From Lachnospiraceae bacterium (GTDB lineage: Bacteria; Bacillota; Clostridia; Lachnospirales; Lachnospiraceae): a stretch of DNA of 56,040 nt. Below the pieces are notes generated by a model. That model was given only the letters and a program-made list of their open reading frames with translations, made no database searches and was not told where the DNA came from. The stretch is from the NCBI GenBank assembly GCA_009774245.1, contig VSNM01000036.1, positions 1 to 56,040 of the forward strand, given 5' to 3'. Of this stretch, positions 31,492 to 40,763 are shown one piece after another (within the stretch, counting starts at the first letter, position 1; the number at the start of each line of letters is the position of its first letter). A program made the translations under genes and the position numbers.

Positions 31492-33936
31492 ATGGAAACA
31501 ATCAACGATACGCTGACGATACCGCTCGATCATGCCCGCTTTCATCTGGGCGATGTCCCCGATGCGTGGCAGGCATGGTATGCGGACGATGCGTGGGAGA
31601 CTGTATCAATCCCGCACGACTGGTCTGTCCATATGCCCTTTTCAAAAGAGTATTCCAGCGGCACCGGATATCTCGCGGGCGGCATCGGCTGGTACCGCAT
31701 CCACATCGCCCCTGACGCAGCCTGGAGGGGAAAGCACATTCGCATCCACTTTGACAGCATCTACAAAAACAGCCGTGTCTGGTGCAACTCCACCTACCTC
31801 GGCGAGCGTCCAAACGGCTATATCTCCTTTGGTTATGATGTGTCCGATTGTTTTCATTTTGATGCCGACAATATCATCAGTGTGTATGTCGACCGGCGCG
31901 AGCTGTCCGATTCGCGCTGGTTTACGGGCTCCGGCATCACAGGGCGGGCTGCGCTCTCCATATCAGAAAACATTTATCCCGTCGACAACGGCATCTTTTT
32001 CCACACACCGAGAGTCGGCAGTGACAGCGCCGACTACGAGATTGTCAACGAACTGGAAAACGCGACGGACAAGAGCAGCCTGGTCACCGTCACAAATGTC
32101 ATCTTCGACGACGAGGGAACGCTTGTGGGCGAGGCTGTATCACAGACAACCATCAAGGCGCACACCTCCATGCAGGTAACCAACGCAGGGACGATACAGG
32201 CTCCAAAGCTCTGGTCTCCCGAAGCTCCGAATCTGTACACCCTGAAAACATACATCTCCTACCAGAAATCGTATCAGGTTCACGAGATGAAAGTCGGTAT
32301 CCGAAATTTCCGCTTTCACCCCGACAGGGGCTTTTTTCTCAACGGAAAATCATACAAGCTCAAGGGCGTCTGTCTGCACCACGATGCCGGCTGTCTCGGC
32401 GCCGCCGTCCCCTATGAGATCTGGTGCCGCAGGCTCATCAAGCTTAAGAAAATGGGCTGCAATGCCATCCGTATGAGCCACAATCCGCACATGCCCGAGC
32501 TGTACGCGCTGTGCGACGTCCTTGGCTTTTTTGTGATGGACGAGGCCTTTGATGAGTGGGAAGGGCCGAAAAACAAATGGTGGCAGGGGCACAATGTCTA
32601 TCCGCCAAAACATCAGGGCTATTACACTGATTTTCCCGTGTGGCATGAGCGCGATCTTGTGGATATGATCTGGCGCGACCGCAATCATCCAAGCGTGATC
32701 CTATGGAGTATCGGCAATGAGATCGACTATCCCAACGATCCCTACTGCCATCCGGATTTTATGTCCATGGCAGACAGCTGCGTTACCGGTAACAATGACG
32801 CCAACAAGCCGGAGGCGGAGCGCATGTACAATCCTGCGCGTCCAAACGTAGAGCGCCTCGCAGTGCTTGCAGGAAAACTGTGCACTATCGCAAAATCCGC
32901 TGACACCACGCATCCCGTAACGCTTGCAGCCGCTTTCCCTGAGTTCTCCGCGAAGCTCGGCTTCATTGATGCCGTCGACGTTGCCGGTTACAATTACAGG
33001 GAAAATCTGTATGCGGAACACCATCTTGCCTTTCCCGACAAGCCGTTCCTCGGAAGCGAGAACGGCCACCGCCTTCAGGATTGGCGCGCGGTGACCGACA
33101 ATGAATATATCTCCGGTCAGTTTCTGTGGACAGGCATTGACTATCTCGGCGAAGCGCACGGCTGGCCAATTCACGGTTCCAGCGCGGGACTCATCACACT
33201 CGCAGGATTCGAGAAACCAGGTTATTACCGCAGACAGAGCTTCTGGTCAGATACACCTGTGATACACCTGACCACCATACGAAAAAGTGACAACTGTGTC
33301 ACATTCTGGGGAGAAACCGCAGAGGACGCCTACGCCTGCGAGTTTGCACCATCTGCTGAGAGCTGGAACTACTGCGCCGGGGAAATGATCACTGTCAAAT
33401 GCTACACAAACTTAAAATCGTTTGATCTGTTTCTAAATAACAAAAAACTCGGCACTTACGAAAAAGACCAGGATAAGGACTGCGTGATCACAACAATTCG
33501 GTTCGAACCGGGAGTCCTGACAGCAAAGGGCAGCAAAAATGACATCAGTGTCAGTCACAGCCTGCACACGACCATGGCGGCCTGTCAGATGTCAATAGAG
33601 GAATACACCCTGAATCAGGAGGCATGTGATATCATTGCGGACGCCGTCGGCTACCGCAATCCCATCCATCAGCTTGAAGTCACCATGCTCGACGGAAATG
33701 GAAACCGCGTATATCACGATTCCACGCTGCTCCATGTGTCTGTCGCCAACGGGACGCTGCTCGGCCTCGAGAACGGAGATCTCGCCGACGTCACGGAGTA
33801 CACCGCAGACTACCGCAGGGCGTACAGAGGGCAGCTTGTGATCTATGCCACCGACAACGGGACCACCACAGACGAAGCGCCATTGACAGTGACGGTCAGT
33901 GGGGATATGATTCGCACAGAGACGATAGAAATATAA
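31492..33936 (+). CDS. GH2 beta-galactosidase-type glycoside hydrolase
   Basis: 814 residues. N-terminal sugar-binding jelly roll (WETVSIPHDWSVHMPFSKEY, GIGWYRIHIA), immunoglobulin-like domain, then a TIM barrel (GVCLHHDAGCLGAAVP; RMSHNPHMPELYALCD; acid/base Glu in WSIGNEIDYPND near 410; nucleophile Glu in LGSENGHR near 523). C-terminal beta domains follow. No signal peptide. LacZ-like fold; beta-galactosidase is likely but beta-glucuronidase and related specificities are possible. Transcribed alone. Confidence 0.9.
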   Translation: METINDTLTIPLDHARFHLGDVPDAWQAWYADDAWETVSIPHDWSVHMPFSKEYSSGTGYLAGGIGWYRIHIAPDAAWRGKHIRIHFDSIYKNSRVWCNSTYLGERPNGYISFGYDVSDCFHFDADNIISVYVDRRELSDSRWFTGSGITGRAALSISENIYPVDNGIFFHTPRVGSDSADYEIVNELENATDKSSLVTVTNVIFDDEGTLVGEAVSQTTIKAHTSMQVTNAGTIQAPKLWSPEAPNLYTLKTYISYQKSYQVHEMKVGIRNFRFHPDRGFFLNGKSYKLKGVCLHHDAGCLGAAVPYEIWCRRLIKLKKMGCNAIRMSHNPHMPELYALCDVLGFFVMDEAFDEWEGPKNKWWQGHNVYPPKHQGYYTDFPVWHERDLVDMIWRDRNHPSVILWSIGNEIDYPNDPYCHPDFMSMADSCVTGNNDANKPEAERMYNPARPNVERLAVLAGKLCTIAKSADTTHPVTLAAAFPEFSAKLGFIDAVDVAGYNYRENLYAEHHLAFPDKPFLGSENGHRLQDWRAVTDNEYISGQFLWTGIDYLGEAHGWPIHGSSAGLITLAGFEKPGYYRRQSFWSDTPVIHLTTIRKSDNCVTFWGETAEDAYACEFAPSAESWNYCAGEMITVKCYTNLKSFDLFLNNKKLGTYEKDQDKDCVITTIRFEPGVLTAKGSKNDISVSHSLHTTMAACQMSIEEYTLNQEACDIIADAVGYRNPIHQLEVTMLDGNGNRVYHDSTLLHVSVANGTLLGLENGDLADVTEYTADYRRAYRGQLVIYATDNGTTTDEAPLTVTVSGDMIRTETIEI

Positions 33937-33946
33937 ACTATAATAA

Positions 33947-34044
33947 TCGAGTAGAGATAACTTACCCTATTCCTTGTCTTTTTCTCCGCTATCACCGCTA
34001 AAAAGTCAGTTGCATAGCCCACTATGCGTCCGATTTTTTAGCGG
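33947..34044 (+). terminator. Element fragment and long hairpin after GH2
   Basis: AATCGAGTAGAG at 33947 resembles the outer end of the dispersed element. Then CCGCTAAAAAGTC (33995) pairs with GATTTTTTAGCGG (to 34044), enclosing GCATAG/CTATGC. It lies 58 bp after the GH2 stop and can end transcription, although no clear U-tract follows. Confidence 0.5.
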
Positions 34045-34066
34045 CGCTATCAAAGAAAAAGGGGTT

Positions 34067-34425
34067 TTATTATGTCGATAAAACAGTCCTGTTCGGAAAC
34101 GCATTTAAGACGAATGACAGCCTGAAATTTGCAGTTCTGACAGGGTGTCTGAGGATATCTAAGGAAAGTAATGTCTCGGCAAATGCCGAGACATCGGAAA
34201 AACGCCAAGGGCGTTTTTCTCAGACATCTCCGAAAGGAGATCTCTTGTTTACCGGACTGAATAATTTTAAGGTATATACTGTAAAAGACGTGTGCTATAA
34301 GGAATATTTTGGTTTTACGGATGCGGAAGTCAGACAGATTACGGAAATGGTTTAAGGATGAATCACGGAAGGATACACTGGAATCGCGTGCTATAAAAAA
34401 CGGTGCAGGGTGGTTTCGGGTTAAG
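34067..34425 (+). pseudogene. DUF1703 AAA-ATPase-like gene remnant
   Basis: Pieces match the intact-length copy at 35467-37200: YYVDK at the start, then FKTNDSLKFAVLTGCLRIS, FTGLNNFKVYTVKDVCYKEY, FGFTDAEVRQI and the terminal GIACYKKRC. Large internal parts are deleted, and a 75-bp three-hairpin sequence interrupts the middle. No open frame spans it. Confidence 0.8.
34171..34246. mobile_element. Three-hairpin insert inside the DUF1703 remnant
   Basis: Absent from the homologous place in the second DUF1703 copy (near 36188). It contains three consecutive hairpins: ATGTCTCGGC/GCCGAGACAT, AAAAACGCC/GGCGTTTTT and ATCTCC/GGAGAT with GAAA loop. Size and structure suggest a miniature mobile element. 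No transposase in it. Confidence 0.6.
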
Positions 34426-34457
34426 ATAAATATATGAAAATGGAGGATTAAGACAGA

Positions 34458-35075
34458 ATGAAAGTTTTGATTATTAATGGAAGTCCGCGGGTGAACGGGA
34501 ACACCGCCATTGCGGTCAATGAAATAGCAGGGGTATTCCACGCAGAAGGCGTTGAAACAGACATTGTACAGGTCGGGAATAAGGATGTAAGAGGCTGTAT
34601 CGCGTGCGGCCAGTGCGCAGGGACGGGAAAATGTGTGTTTGATGATATCGTGAATGAGCTCGCCCCTAAATTTGAAGAGGCGGACGGTCTTGTTGTCGCA
34701 AGCCCGGTTTATTATGCCTCTGCAAATGCAACCCTGATTGCCGTGCTGGACCGCCTGTTTTACAGCACGCATTTTGACAAGACCATGAAAGTGGGGGCGA
34801 GCGTCGTCTGCGCAAGAAGGGGCGGCTGTTCGGCAACATTTGATGAGCTCAACAAATATTTTACCATCTCCAACATGCCAATTGCTTCCAGCCAGTACTG
34901 GAACAGCATCCACGGCAGGGAGCCGGGACAGGCGGACATGGACGAGGAAGGAAAGCAGACGATGCGTGTGCTCGCCAGGAACATGACATTCCTGATGAAA
35001 TGTATCGCACTGGGCAGGGAACAGTTTGGCCTCCCAGAAACCGAGGGACATGTATGGACGCATTTTATAAGGTGA
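34458..35075 (+). CDS. Flavodoxin-fold NAD(P)H-dependent oxidoreductase
   Basis: 205 residues. FMN-binding start MKVLIINGSPRVNGNTAIAV, Cys motif CIACGQCAGTGKCVFDD near 52 (as in iron-sulfur flavoproteins and WrbA-like reductases), and VVASPVYYASANATLIAVLD near 83. Soluble. The C-terminal region QADMDEEGKQTMRVLARNM is typical of the family. It is followed 21 bp later by a small Cys-containing protein. Role: electron transfer or quinone reduction; electron partner unknown. It sits between two broken DUF1703 copies. Confidence 0.85.
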   Translation: MKVLIINGSPRVNGNTAIAVNEIAGVFHAEGVETDIVQVGNKDVRGCIACGQCAGTGKCVFDDIVNELAPKFEEADGLVVASPVYYASANATLIAVLDRLFYSTHFDKTMKVGASVVCARRGGCSATFDELNKYFTISNMPIASSQYWNSIHGREPGQADMDEEGKQTMRVLARNMTFLMKCIALGREQFGLPETEGHVWTHFIR

Positions 35076-35096
35076 CATGAAGCGGAGGAGATACAT

Positions 35097-35327
35097 ATGT
35101 CAGGATATTTAATCAAAGATACCACAAGGGAAGAACGCGAGCAGCTTGTGGCAGAGTCGCTCGGGAACATTTCTGCGTCCTGTGACGGGTGCAGGGCGGG
35201 AATTGTGGAGATGTATCAGGATTACATTGACGGGAAAAAGGAACTAAAGGAAATCAACATGGAATTCCGCGCAGGATATGTTTCAGCAGATGAGAAGCCT
35301 AGCCGGACAGGCTGCGGGATATATTGA
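35097..35327 (+). CDS. Small Cys-containing protein next to the flavoprotein
   Basis: 76 residues with SCDGCRAGIVEMYQDYIDGK in the middle and a C-terminal CGIY. The family was not recognised by name, but small proteins of this type often accompany such flavoproteins. RBS GCGGAGGAG. A metal- or flavin-linked role is inferred only from cysteines and context. Confidence 0.6.
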   Translation: MSGYLIKDTTREEREQLVAESLGNISASCDGCRAGIVEMYQDYIDGKKELKEINMEFRAGYVSADEKPSRTGCGIY

Positions 35328-35466
35328 ACAAATTTCCAATGGCTTCCCTGGGAGCCAGATTCTGTCAGGGTACATTTTCCCTGCATTTGTTCAAAATAGT
35401 GTGATTTACTTTATAAGATGTGATATACTGTTAAAAATGCAATTTTTTCTGGGAAAGGGGTAAGGT

Positions 35467-37200
35467 ATGGAAGGAAAGGCAAAGCTTCCCATGGGAATTG
35501 AAAACTTTATGGAAATGCGTACAGGGGGATTCTATTATGTCGATAAGACCGGACTGATTAAGACACTGCTGGAGAATCTGGGAAAAGTGAACCTGTTTAC
35601 GCGTCCGAGACGGTTTGGAAAGACGCTGAACATGAGCATGCTGAGATATTTTTTTGAAGCGGGCAGCGACATTCAGCCGTTTGATAACGCCACGATTTTT
35701 GACGGGCTTGAGATTTCAGGGGAAAAAGAACTGTGTGAGGAGTACATGGGGAAATTTCCTGTGATTTCAATTACGTAAAAGGGGGCAACAGGAGAAAACT
35801 TTGAAGAGGCAAAAGTAATGCTTCGGAGAATCATAGGGAGAGAGGCGATGCGGTTCCGGTTCCTGCTGGAAAGCGACCGGATTGATGATACAGAACGCAG
35901 CCAGTATGAGGCACTTATCGGAACGGATAAAACAGGCACATTTACCATGTCAGACGACCTGCTGAAAGACAGCCTGCTGATGCTGTCGCAGTTCCTGCAG
36001 AAGCATTACGGACAGGGTACGGTCATGCTGATCGACGAATACGACGTGCCGCTTGATAAGGCATACCGGGCAGGATATTATGATTCCATGGTGGAACTCA
36101 TCAGGGTTTTGTTTGGCAGTGCGTTTAAGACAAACGACAGCCTGAAATTTGCAGTGCTGACAGGGTGTCTGAGGATATCAAGGGAAAGTATCTTTACCGG
36201 GCTGAATAATTTTAAGGTATATACTGTAAAAGATGTGCGTTATAATGAATATTTTGGTTTTACGGATGCAGAAGTCCGGCAGATGCTGGAATACTATGGG
36301 TTTTCAGACCAGTATGGTGCAGTCAGGGAATGGTATGACGGTTATCTGTTTGGCAGTCTGGGCATATACTGTCCGTGGGATGTGATCAATTACTGCGGCG
36401 ACCTGCGTGACGGGAGTGTGACGGAACCGCAGAATTACTGGGTAAACACGAGCAGCAATGACATTATCAGGAGATTTTTAAGCAGGGCGAAAACAGCGGA
36501 CAGAAACGACATCGAACAGCTGGTTAACGGAAACAGCATTAAAAAGACAATCCGCCAGGAACTGACTTACCGGGATCTTGATTCCAATCCGGATAACCTG
36601 TGGAGTATCCTCTTCACAACCGGGTACCTGACACAGCGCAGTGCACAGACCGGGGAACTGACTGAACTTGTTATCCCGAACAGGGAAATACGGTGGATTT
36701 TTATCCGTCAGATCCGTGAATGGTTCAGGTGGGAAACCGAAAAAAACATGGAAAACCTGGAAGGCTTCTGCAGGGCATTCCTGGAAAACGACACGGCGGC
36801 CATTGAGGAGGGATTTAATACATACCTGAAAAAAACAATCAGTATCCGTGATACCATTGCCGGCCTTGCCGGCAAGACAAAAAAGGAAATGAAGGAAAAC
36901 TTTTACCACGGGATATTACTCGGCCTTTTTGGAAACATGGACGGATGGGATGTCCAGTCAAACGCTGAGTCCGGCGATGGTTACAGTGACATCAGTATAG
37001 AAATTGAAGATCAGGAAACAGGTATTGTCATTGAATTAAAATATACGGAAAATGCGTCATTTGACACCGCATGCAGGGAGGCCATGAAGCAGATCAATGA
37101 CCGGAACTATGGGGAAAAACTGGTTGATGATGGTATGACAACCATCCGCAAATACGGGATCGCGTGTTATAAAAGACGCTGTAAGGTAATTTCTGGATAA
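35467..37200 (+). pseudogene. DUF1703 AAA-ATPase-like gene interrupted by a nonsense codon
   Basis: N-terminal AAA-ATPase-like domain: GIENFMEMRTGGFYYVDKTG, NLFTRPRRFGKTLNMSML (Walker A variant). After VISIT a TAA at 35776-35778 stops the frame; the same frame resumes KGATGENFEEAKVMLRRIIG and runs to 37200, with LIDEYDVPLDKAY (Walker B) and a C-terminal PD-(D/E)XK domain (SDISIEIEDQETGIVIELKY). The family usually has Leu at the TAA position, so a TTA-to-TAA change is likely. Without the stop the protein would be 577 residues, full length. Function in the family is unknown; copies are numerous in gut bacteria. Confidence 0.8.
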
Positions 37201-37269
37201 AAGGAATAAAGACGAGCCGGAAGGAGTCTGGTTTTAGGGAAAAAATACAAAAATCAAAAAATTTAATAA

Positions 37270-37786
37270 TGGTCTTATAACGTGACCGGAATAAAGGTGC
37301 TCCCGTCTGTCCAGCCGAGTGTAAGCATGCGGAACCCCAATTTGTATGCATGCTTTGCGTGGTATATACTTTTGCAAGCAGTTCCACTTTCTTTGAACGG
37401 CAGCGTTCAAACATGGAGTCATCAATTGTCAGGACGTTGACGCGTTCTTCAGAATCCAGGGGGGACTATGGCGTTTTTTATAATGCGTGCTGCAAGTATT
37501 GTTGTAAAACGTATCCAGTTAATCTGAACCGACTTCATAAAACGGTATACGGTATCCTTCGCAAAAGGAGGTGCATTTTTGCCGGTGAGAAGGTTCATAT
37601 ACATGCTCCTGTTTGAAAATATCAGGAGACATAGATACTGGAAACTTCAATAACAGGAATGCCTTTCCTTTTATAGGCATTAGACTGCTTTAATGCGGAA
37701 TAAACATGAAATCTGTGGAAAAACCTCTTAATAGATTCAGATACCTGCTTTTCATTCTGGATGTCTTGTGTTATACTTTTATTCAT
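37270..37786 (-). pseudogene. IS4-type transposase relic
   Basis: Pieces in different frames: MNKSITQDIQNEKQVSESIK to KRKGIPVIEV (from 37786), then MNLLTGKNAPPFAKDTVYRF, MKSVQINWIRFTTILAARI, then SMFERCRSKKVELLAKVY, and FRMLTLGWTDGSTFIPVTL before a stop. This matches the N-terminal half of IS4-family (DDE) transposases of Clostridia, including the first catalytic region. Frameshifts and loss of the C-terminal half make it non-functional. No terminal repeats identified. Confidence 0.75.
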
Positions 37787-37898
37787 AGCATGAGCCCTCC
37801 GGTTTTTAATTGTTTTCACAACTCAATTATACCCAAACCAGTAGGTTTCATGCTATATTTTTGCCAGAAATTATTGAATTTTCAAGGTACACAAGCAC

Positions 37899-38492
37899 TT
37901 ATTCAAGTGCGAAGTTTGAGTTATATATTAAACAGTTATTCTCCTGTATCTCCTTTTTTATTTTTCTTAATATATCCTGACTCAAATCTAAAATCCATGT
38001 TGGTTCTTTTTCTAGCTTATCAGTTAAAGCACAAGCTATCTCATTAACCATCTTATACTGTTCATTTGATATAATTCCTTGTTTAAGTGCCATTTCTAGT
38101 TCATCACGATCATCTTCTACTATTTGAAATGTACTTGAAACAATTATATCTAAAAACATATCATTATAGTAAAACACACCATCCCTATCTGTTCCTTTTT
38201 CGTCAATTATATCAATGTACCATAAAATAGGTTTCATTTTATTATCCATATACATTGTAATAACGTAATTCGCATGCTTTGGAGAGATAACAAGCCATTT
38301 GTAACCATTATCTGCAACTATAATTTCTCTACCAAATATGCTCCACACTTGTCTTTTTTTAACATGCACAATTTCAATAAATCCATATCGATTGTCTTTA
38401 TCCTCATAAAGGTATACATTTTTTTTCTGTATAGATTTATTCCATTCATCAAAAGTCAATCTTACATGTTTTATGACTAACTCTTTTTTCAT
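37899..38492 (-). CDS. DUF402 domain protein
   Basis: 197 residues. The centre matches DUF402: GYKWLVISPKHANYVITMY, then MKPILWYIDIIDEKGTDRDG and FYYNDMFLDIIV. Some DUF402 proteins are nucleoside diphosphate phosphatases or act on RNA. AT-richer than neighbouring genes. Its start lies within a 51-codon ORF in another frame. The LytTR-type tandem site at 38694-38730 and a -10 at 38663 place it under the adjacent two-component system. Confidence 0.78.
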   Translation of the reverse strand: MKKELVIKHVRLTFDEWNKSIQKKNVYLYEDKDNRYGFIEIVHVKKRQVWSIFGREIIVADNGYKWLVISPKHANYVITMYMDNKMKPILWYIDIIDEKGTDRDGVFYYNDMFLDIIVSSTFQIVEDDRDELEMALKQGIISNEQYKMVNEIACALTDKLEKEPTWILDLSQDILRKIKKEIQENNCLIYNSNFALE

Positions 38493-38604
38493 TATCTAAC
38501 CACTCCCTTTTATTACCAATTACATAATTGTTGATACTAAAGTCTGCCATACGTAACGCAATATCAAAAACAAGTTTACTGGCTGCTGATTTAATTCTTT
38601 TCAT
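38449..38604 (-). CDS. 51-residue peptide under LytTR-type promoter
   Basis: Starts at ATG 38604 with GGAG 5 nt upstream: MKRIKSAASKLVFDIALRMA, then DFSINNYVIGNKREWLDNEK and a short Cys-containing tail. The basic amphipathic N-terminal helix followed by an acidic segment resembles AgrD-type precursors in layout, but the Cys that would form a thiolactone is absent from the expected place. The end overlaps the DUF402 gene by 44 nt. Could be a secreted signal, an effector, or a leader peptide. Confidence 0.4.
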   Translation of the reverse strand: MKRIKSAASKLVFDIALRMADFSINNYVIGNKREWLDNEKRVSHKTCKIDF

Positions 38605-38662
38605 ACCTGCTCCAATCCGCACATTCTAAATGCACATATACTATATTATTTCTTTGATTGTC

Positions 38663-38730
38663 ATTTTATCACAAATTACGACACAAAAACGCAACTTGGA
38701 AAAATCAATAATATACTTGGAAAAATTAAT
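38663..38730 (-). promoter_or_regulatory. LytTR tandem binding site and activator-type promoter
   Basis: ACTTGGAAAAATCAAT (38694-38709) and ACTTGGAAAAATTAAT (38715-38730) are direct repeats exactly 21 bp apart, the geometry used by AgrA/VirR LytTR regulators. On the minus strand they are followed by a poor -35 region and TAAAAT as -10 (about 38663-38668). Transcription would start before the 51-residue ORF. Confidence 0.72.
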
Positions 38731-38766
38731 CTTTCATTAAAAAAAATGCCATATAAGGAAATATCC

Positions 38767-40026
38767 CTACACAGCATCTATATAGAAAATAATATCTACT
38801 TTAAACCAATCTTTTGTATTTTGTACTTTCATCTCACCGTGATATTTTTCCACAATATTCTGAACACTTTTCATTCCCAGACCATGTCTGCAATGATTAT
38901 TCTTCGTAGTAATATATTCTTCACCTTTCTTTTTTATCAAACCATTATATGTATTATATAAACTAACGTAAAGTACACCTTTCATATAAGAAATATACAG
39001 ATCCAGACTTTTGTTCTCTGCTTTTTCCACAGCCTCCAGTGCATTTTCAAGAAGATTACCTAATAGCATATTCAAGTCAAAATCAGGCATAAAACAAGTT
39101 TCCGGAACCTGAATAACAATATTCCTTTTACACTGCAACTGATCGGCTCTTGCAAGCATATGGTTTACAATACAATCAATCCCACTGTTTCCTGTTTTTA
39201 TATATTCTCCAAACACATTAGCGTTTTGTGCAATCTGCTCCGCGTATATTTGAGCTTCCTCAAAATTGCCTTTCTGCATATACTGCGTCAACATCAACAT
39301 GTGTTTTTTCAGGTCATGGCGGAGTAATCGTATTTTTTCTTCTGATTGCTCGATCAAATCAAATTGATGTCGATACATAATAATCTGTTGCTGCATAGTT
39401 ATTTGTTCGATCTCCTGACTGCATGCCTCGTTTATTTTTACATATAAATGATATGTGCAAATGTTTATAATTGCTACAATACACATTCCTGCCATAGCAA
39501 ATTGATTTTCCAGATTAGCCTGCATCAATAAATTCACCAGGACAACACCCCCAATAGAAATTATCATCATGTTTAGGAAACTGCCAATTGGCAGCCGTGT
39601 CTGTTTATTTGTTTTTATATAACGTTCCAGCGTAAAAATAATAATCAACCTGATTAGATTTGAGCTTAAATTTCCAGCAGCACTCTGTGCCGCATCCATT
39701 CCAGCAAACACTCTCCATACAATATTTTCTACTACCACACCAGACGTCAGTACGATAAGTGATACCACCAACTTACTAAAAATATTTCCATCATAAATCA
39801 CAACAACCAGAACCAAAATGCTAATAAATGCTGACATTGTTATCATTAAAGAATCAGTACAATAATAGGAAATCAGCCAATTAAAAGTACCTGCTATCAT
39901 ATAAATAATCCACGGTCTAACAAACGGTTCTCTCTTAGATTTTAATATGAAATTAACAAACCGTATATCTACATACCAACTCAAAATATAATAGATTAGC
40001 CTAAATATAATGTTATCCGTTTCCAT
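38767..40026 (-). CDS. GHKL-type sensor histidine kinase (AgrC-like)
   Basis: 419 residues with about six membrane helices in the first 200 residues, a coiled linker (EACSQEIEQITMQQQIIMYR), an H-box RLLRHDLKKHMLML near 238, and a GHKL ATPase domain (LLGNLLENALEAVEKAENKS, HGLGMKSVQNIVEKYHGEM). This architecture is used by peptide-pheromone receptors. It follows the LytTR regulator by 14 bp. The ligand may be the peptide encoded downstream, which is a hypothesis. Confidence 0.85.
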   Translation of the reverse strand: METDNIIFRLIYYILSWYVDIRFVNFILKSKREPFVRPWIIYMIAGTFNWLISYYCTDSLMITMSAFISILVLVVVIYDGNIFSKLVVSLIVLTSGVVVENIVWRVFAGMDAAQSAAGNLSSNLIRLIIIFTLERYIKTNKQTRLPIGSFLNMMIISIGGVVLVNLLMQANLENQFAMAGMCIVAIINICTYHLYVKINEACSQEIEQITMQQQIIMYRHQFDLIEQSEEKIRLLRHDLKKHMLMLTQYMQKGNFEEAQIYAEQIAQNANVFGEYIKTGNSGIDCIVNHMLARADQLQCKRNIVIQVPETCFMPDFDLNMLLGNLLENALEAVEKAENKSLDLYISYMKGVLYVSLYNTYNGLIKKKGEEYITTKNNHCRHGLGMKSVQNIVEKYHGEMKVQNTKDWFKVDIIFYIDAV

Positions 40027-40040
40027 TCTATACTCTCATC

Positions 40041-40763
40041 CTATCTTTTTGTACTTATATTCCATTCCAATATCTTTTCACGAATCTTCTTCCGATATAA
40101 CTGACTTATTGGTATCTTTTCCCCATCCACCATAATAACTTCGTTTGGTCGAAATTCTTTGACATAATTTACATTAACAATATAAGATTTATGTACAATA
40201 TAGAATTTGTCATTAGAAATCCTTTTTTCGACATTTGACATAGTGTCATAAAATTCTTTTATCCCTTCATTTGTGACCATCTTTACTTTTTTGCCCTCAC
40301 ACATCAAATATCTGATTTCATCTTCTGCCAGGCTATAAATACTTTTTCCAATATGATAATTAAAAAAAGTATTACCTCCATCAAATAACCTTCTGTACTC
40401 TGACATAACATGAAAAACCGATTCTCTACAAACCGGTTTTATCAAGAAATCCAATGGACGGATTCGAAATAACTGCATTGCGTAATTCTCTTTAATAGAA
40501 ACAAAGACAATTTGAGTCATTTCATTTTTAAATCTATCTCGAATTGTCTTTCCAACACCTACACCATTTATTCCTTTAAACTCAATGTCCAGAAATAGTA
40601 AATGAAAAGGCGGATGCTCTTCCATATAATCTATTAAAGCTTCCCCACTATGAAAATATTCAATATTTATAATCAACCGTTCTTGTTGTGAAAACATGTT
40701 TACTAAATGTGCTAAATTATCACAAAAAACCTTATCATCATCACATATTCCAATCTGATACAT
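40041..40763 (-). CDS. LytTR-family response regulator (AgrA-like)
   Basis: 240 residues. Receiver domain 1-120 (GICDDDKVFCDNLAHLV, phospho-acceptor in LLFLDIEFKGING near 57, Lys in FLIKPVCRES). LytTR DNA-binding domain 135-235 (IRYLMCEGKKVKMVTNEG, FYIVHKSYIVNVNYVKEF, ISQLYRKKIREKI). It forms an operon with the kinase and probably binds the tandem repeats at 38694-38730. Confidence 0.88.
   Translation of the reverse strand: MYQIGICDDDKVFCDNLAHLVNMFSQQERLIINIEYFHSGEALIDYMEEHPPFHLLFLDIEFKGINGVGVGKTIRDRFKNEMTQIVFVSIKENYAMQLFRIRPLDFLIKPVCRESVFHVMSEYRRLFDGGNTFFNYHIGKSIYSLAEDEIRYLMCEGKKVKMVTNEGIKEFYDTMSNVEKRISNDKFYIVHKSYIVNVNYVKEFRPNEVIMVDGEKIPISQLYRKKIREKILEWNISTKR

Noticed and set aside
34050..35096. 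Minus-strand frame of 348 codons across the DUF1703 remnant and flavoprotein gene
   Set aside because: It runs opposite to a recognisable flavodoxin gene and a pseudogene; the translation shows no protein family features.
38449..38604. Canonical AgrD pheromone
   Set aside because: No Cys (or clear Ser) ring residue before the acidic tail and no AgrB-like protease gene; kept only as a possible peptide.
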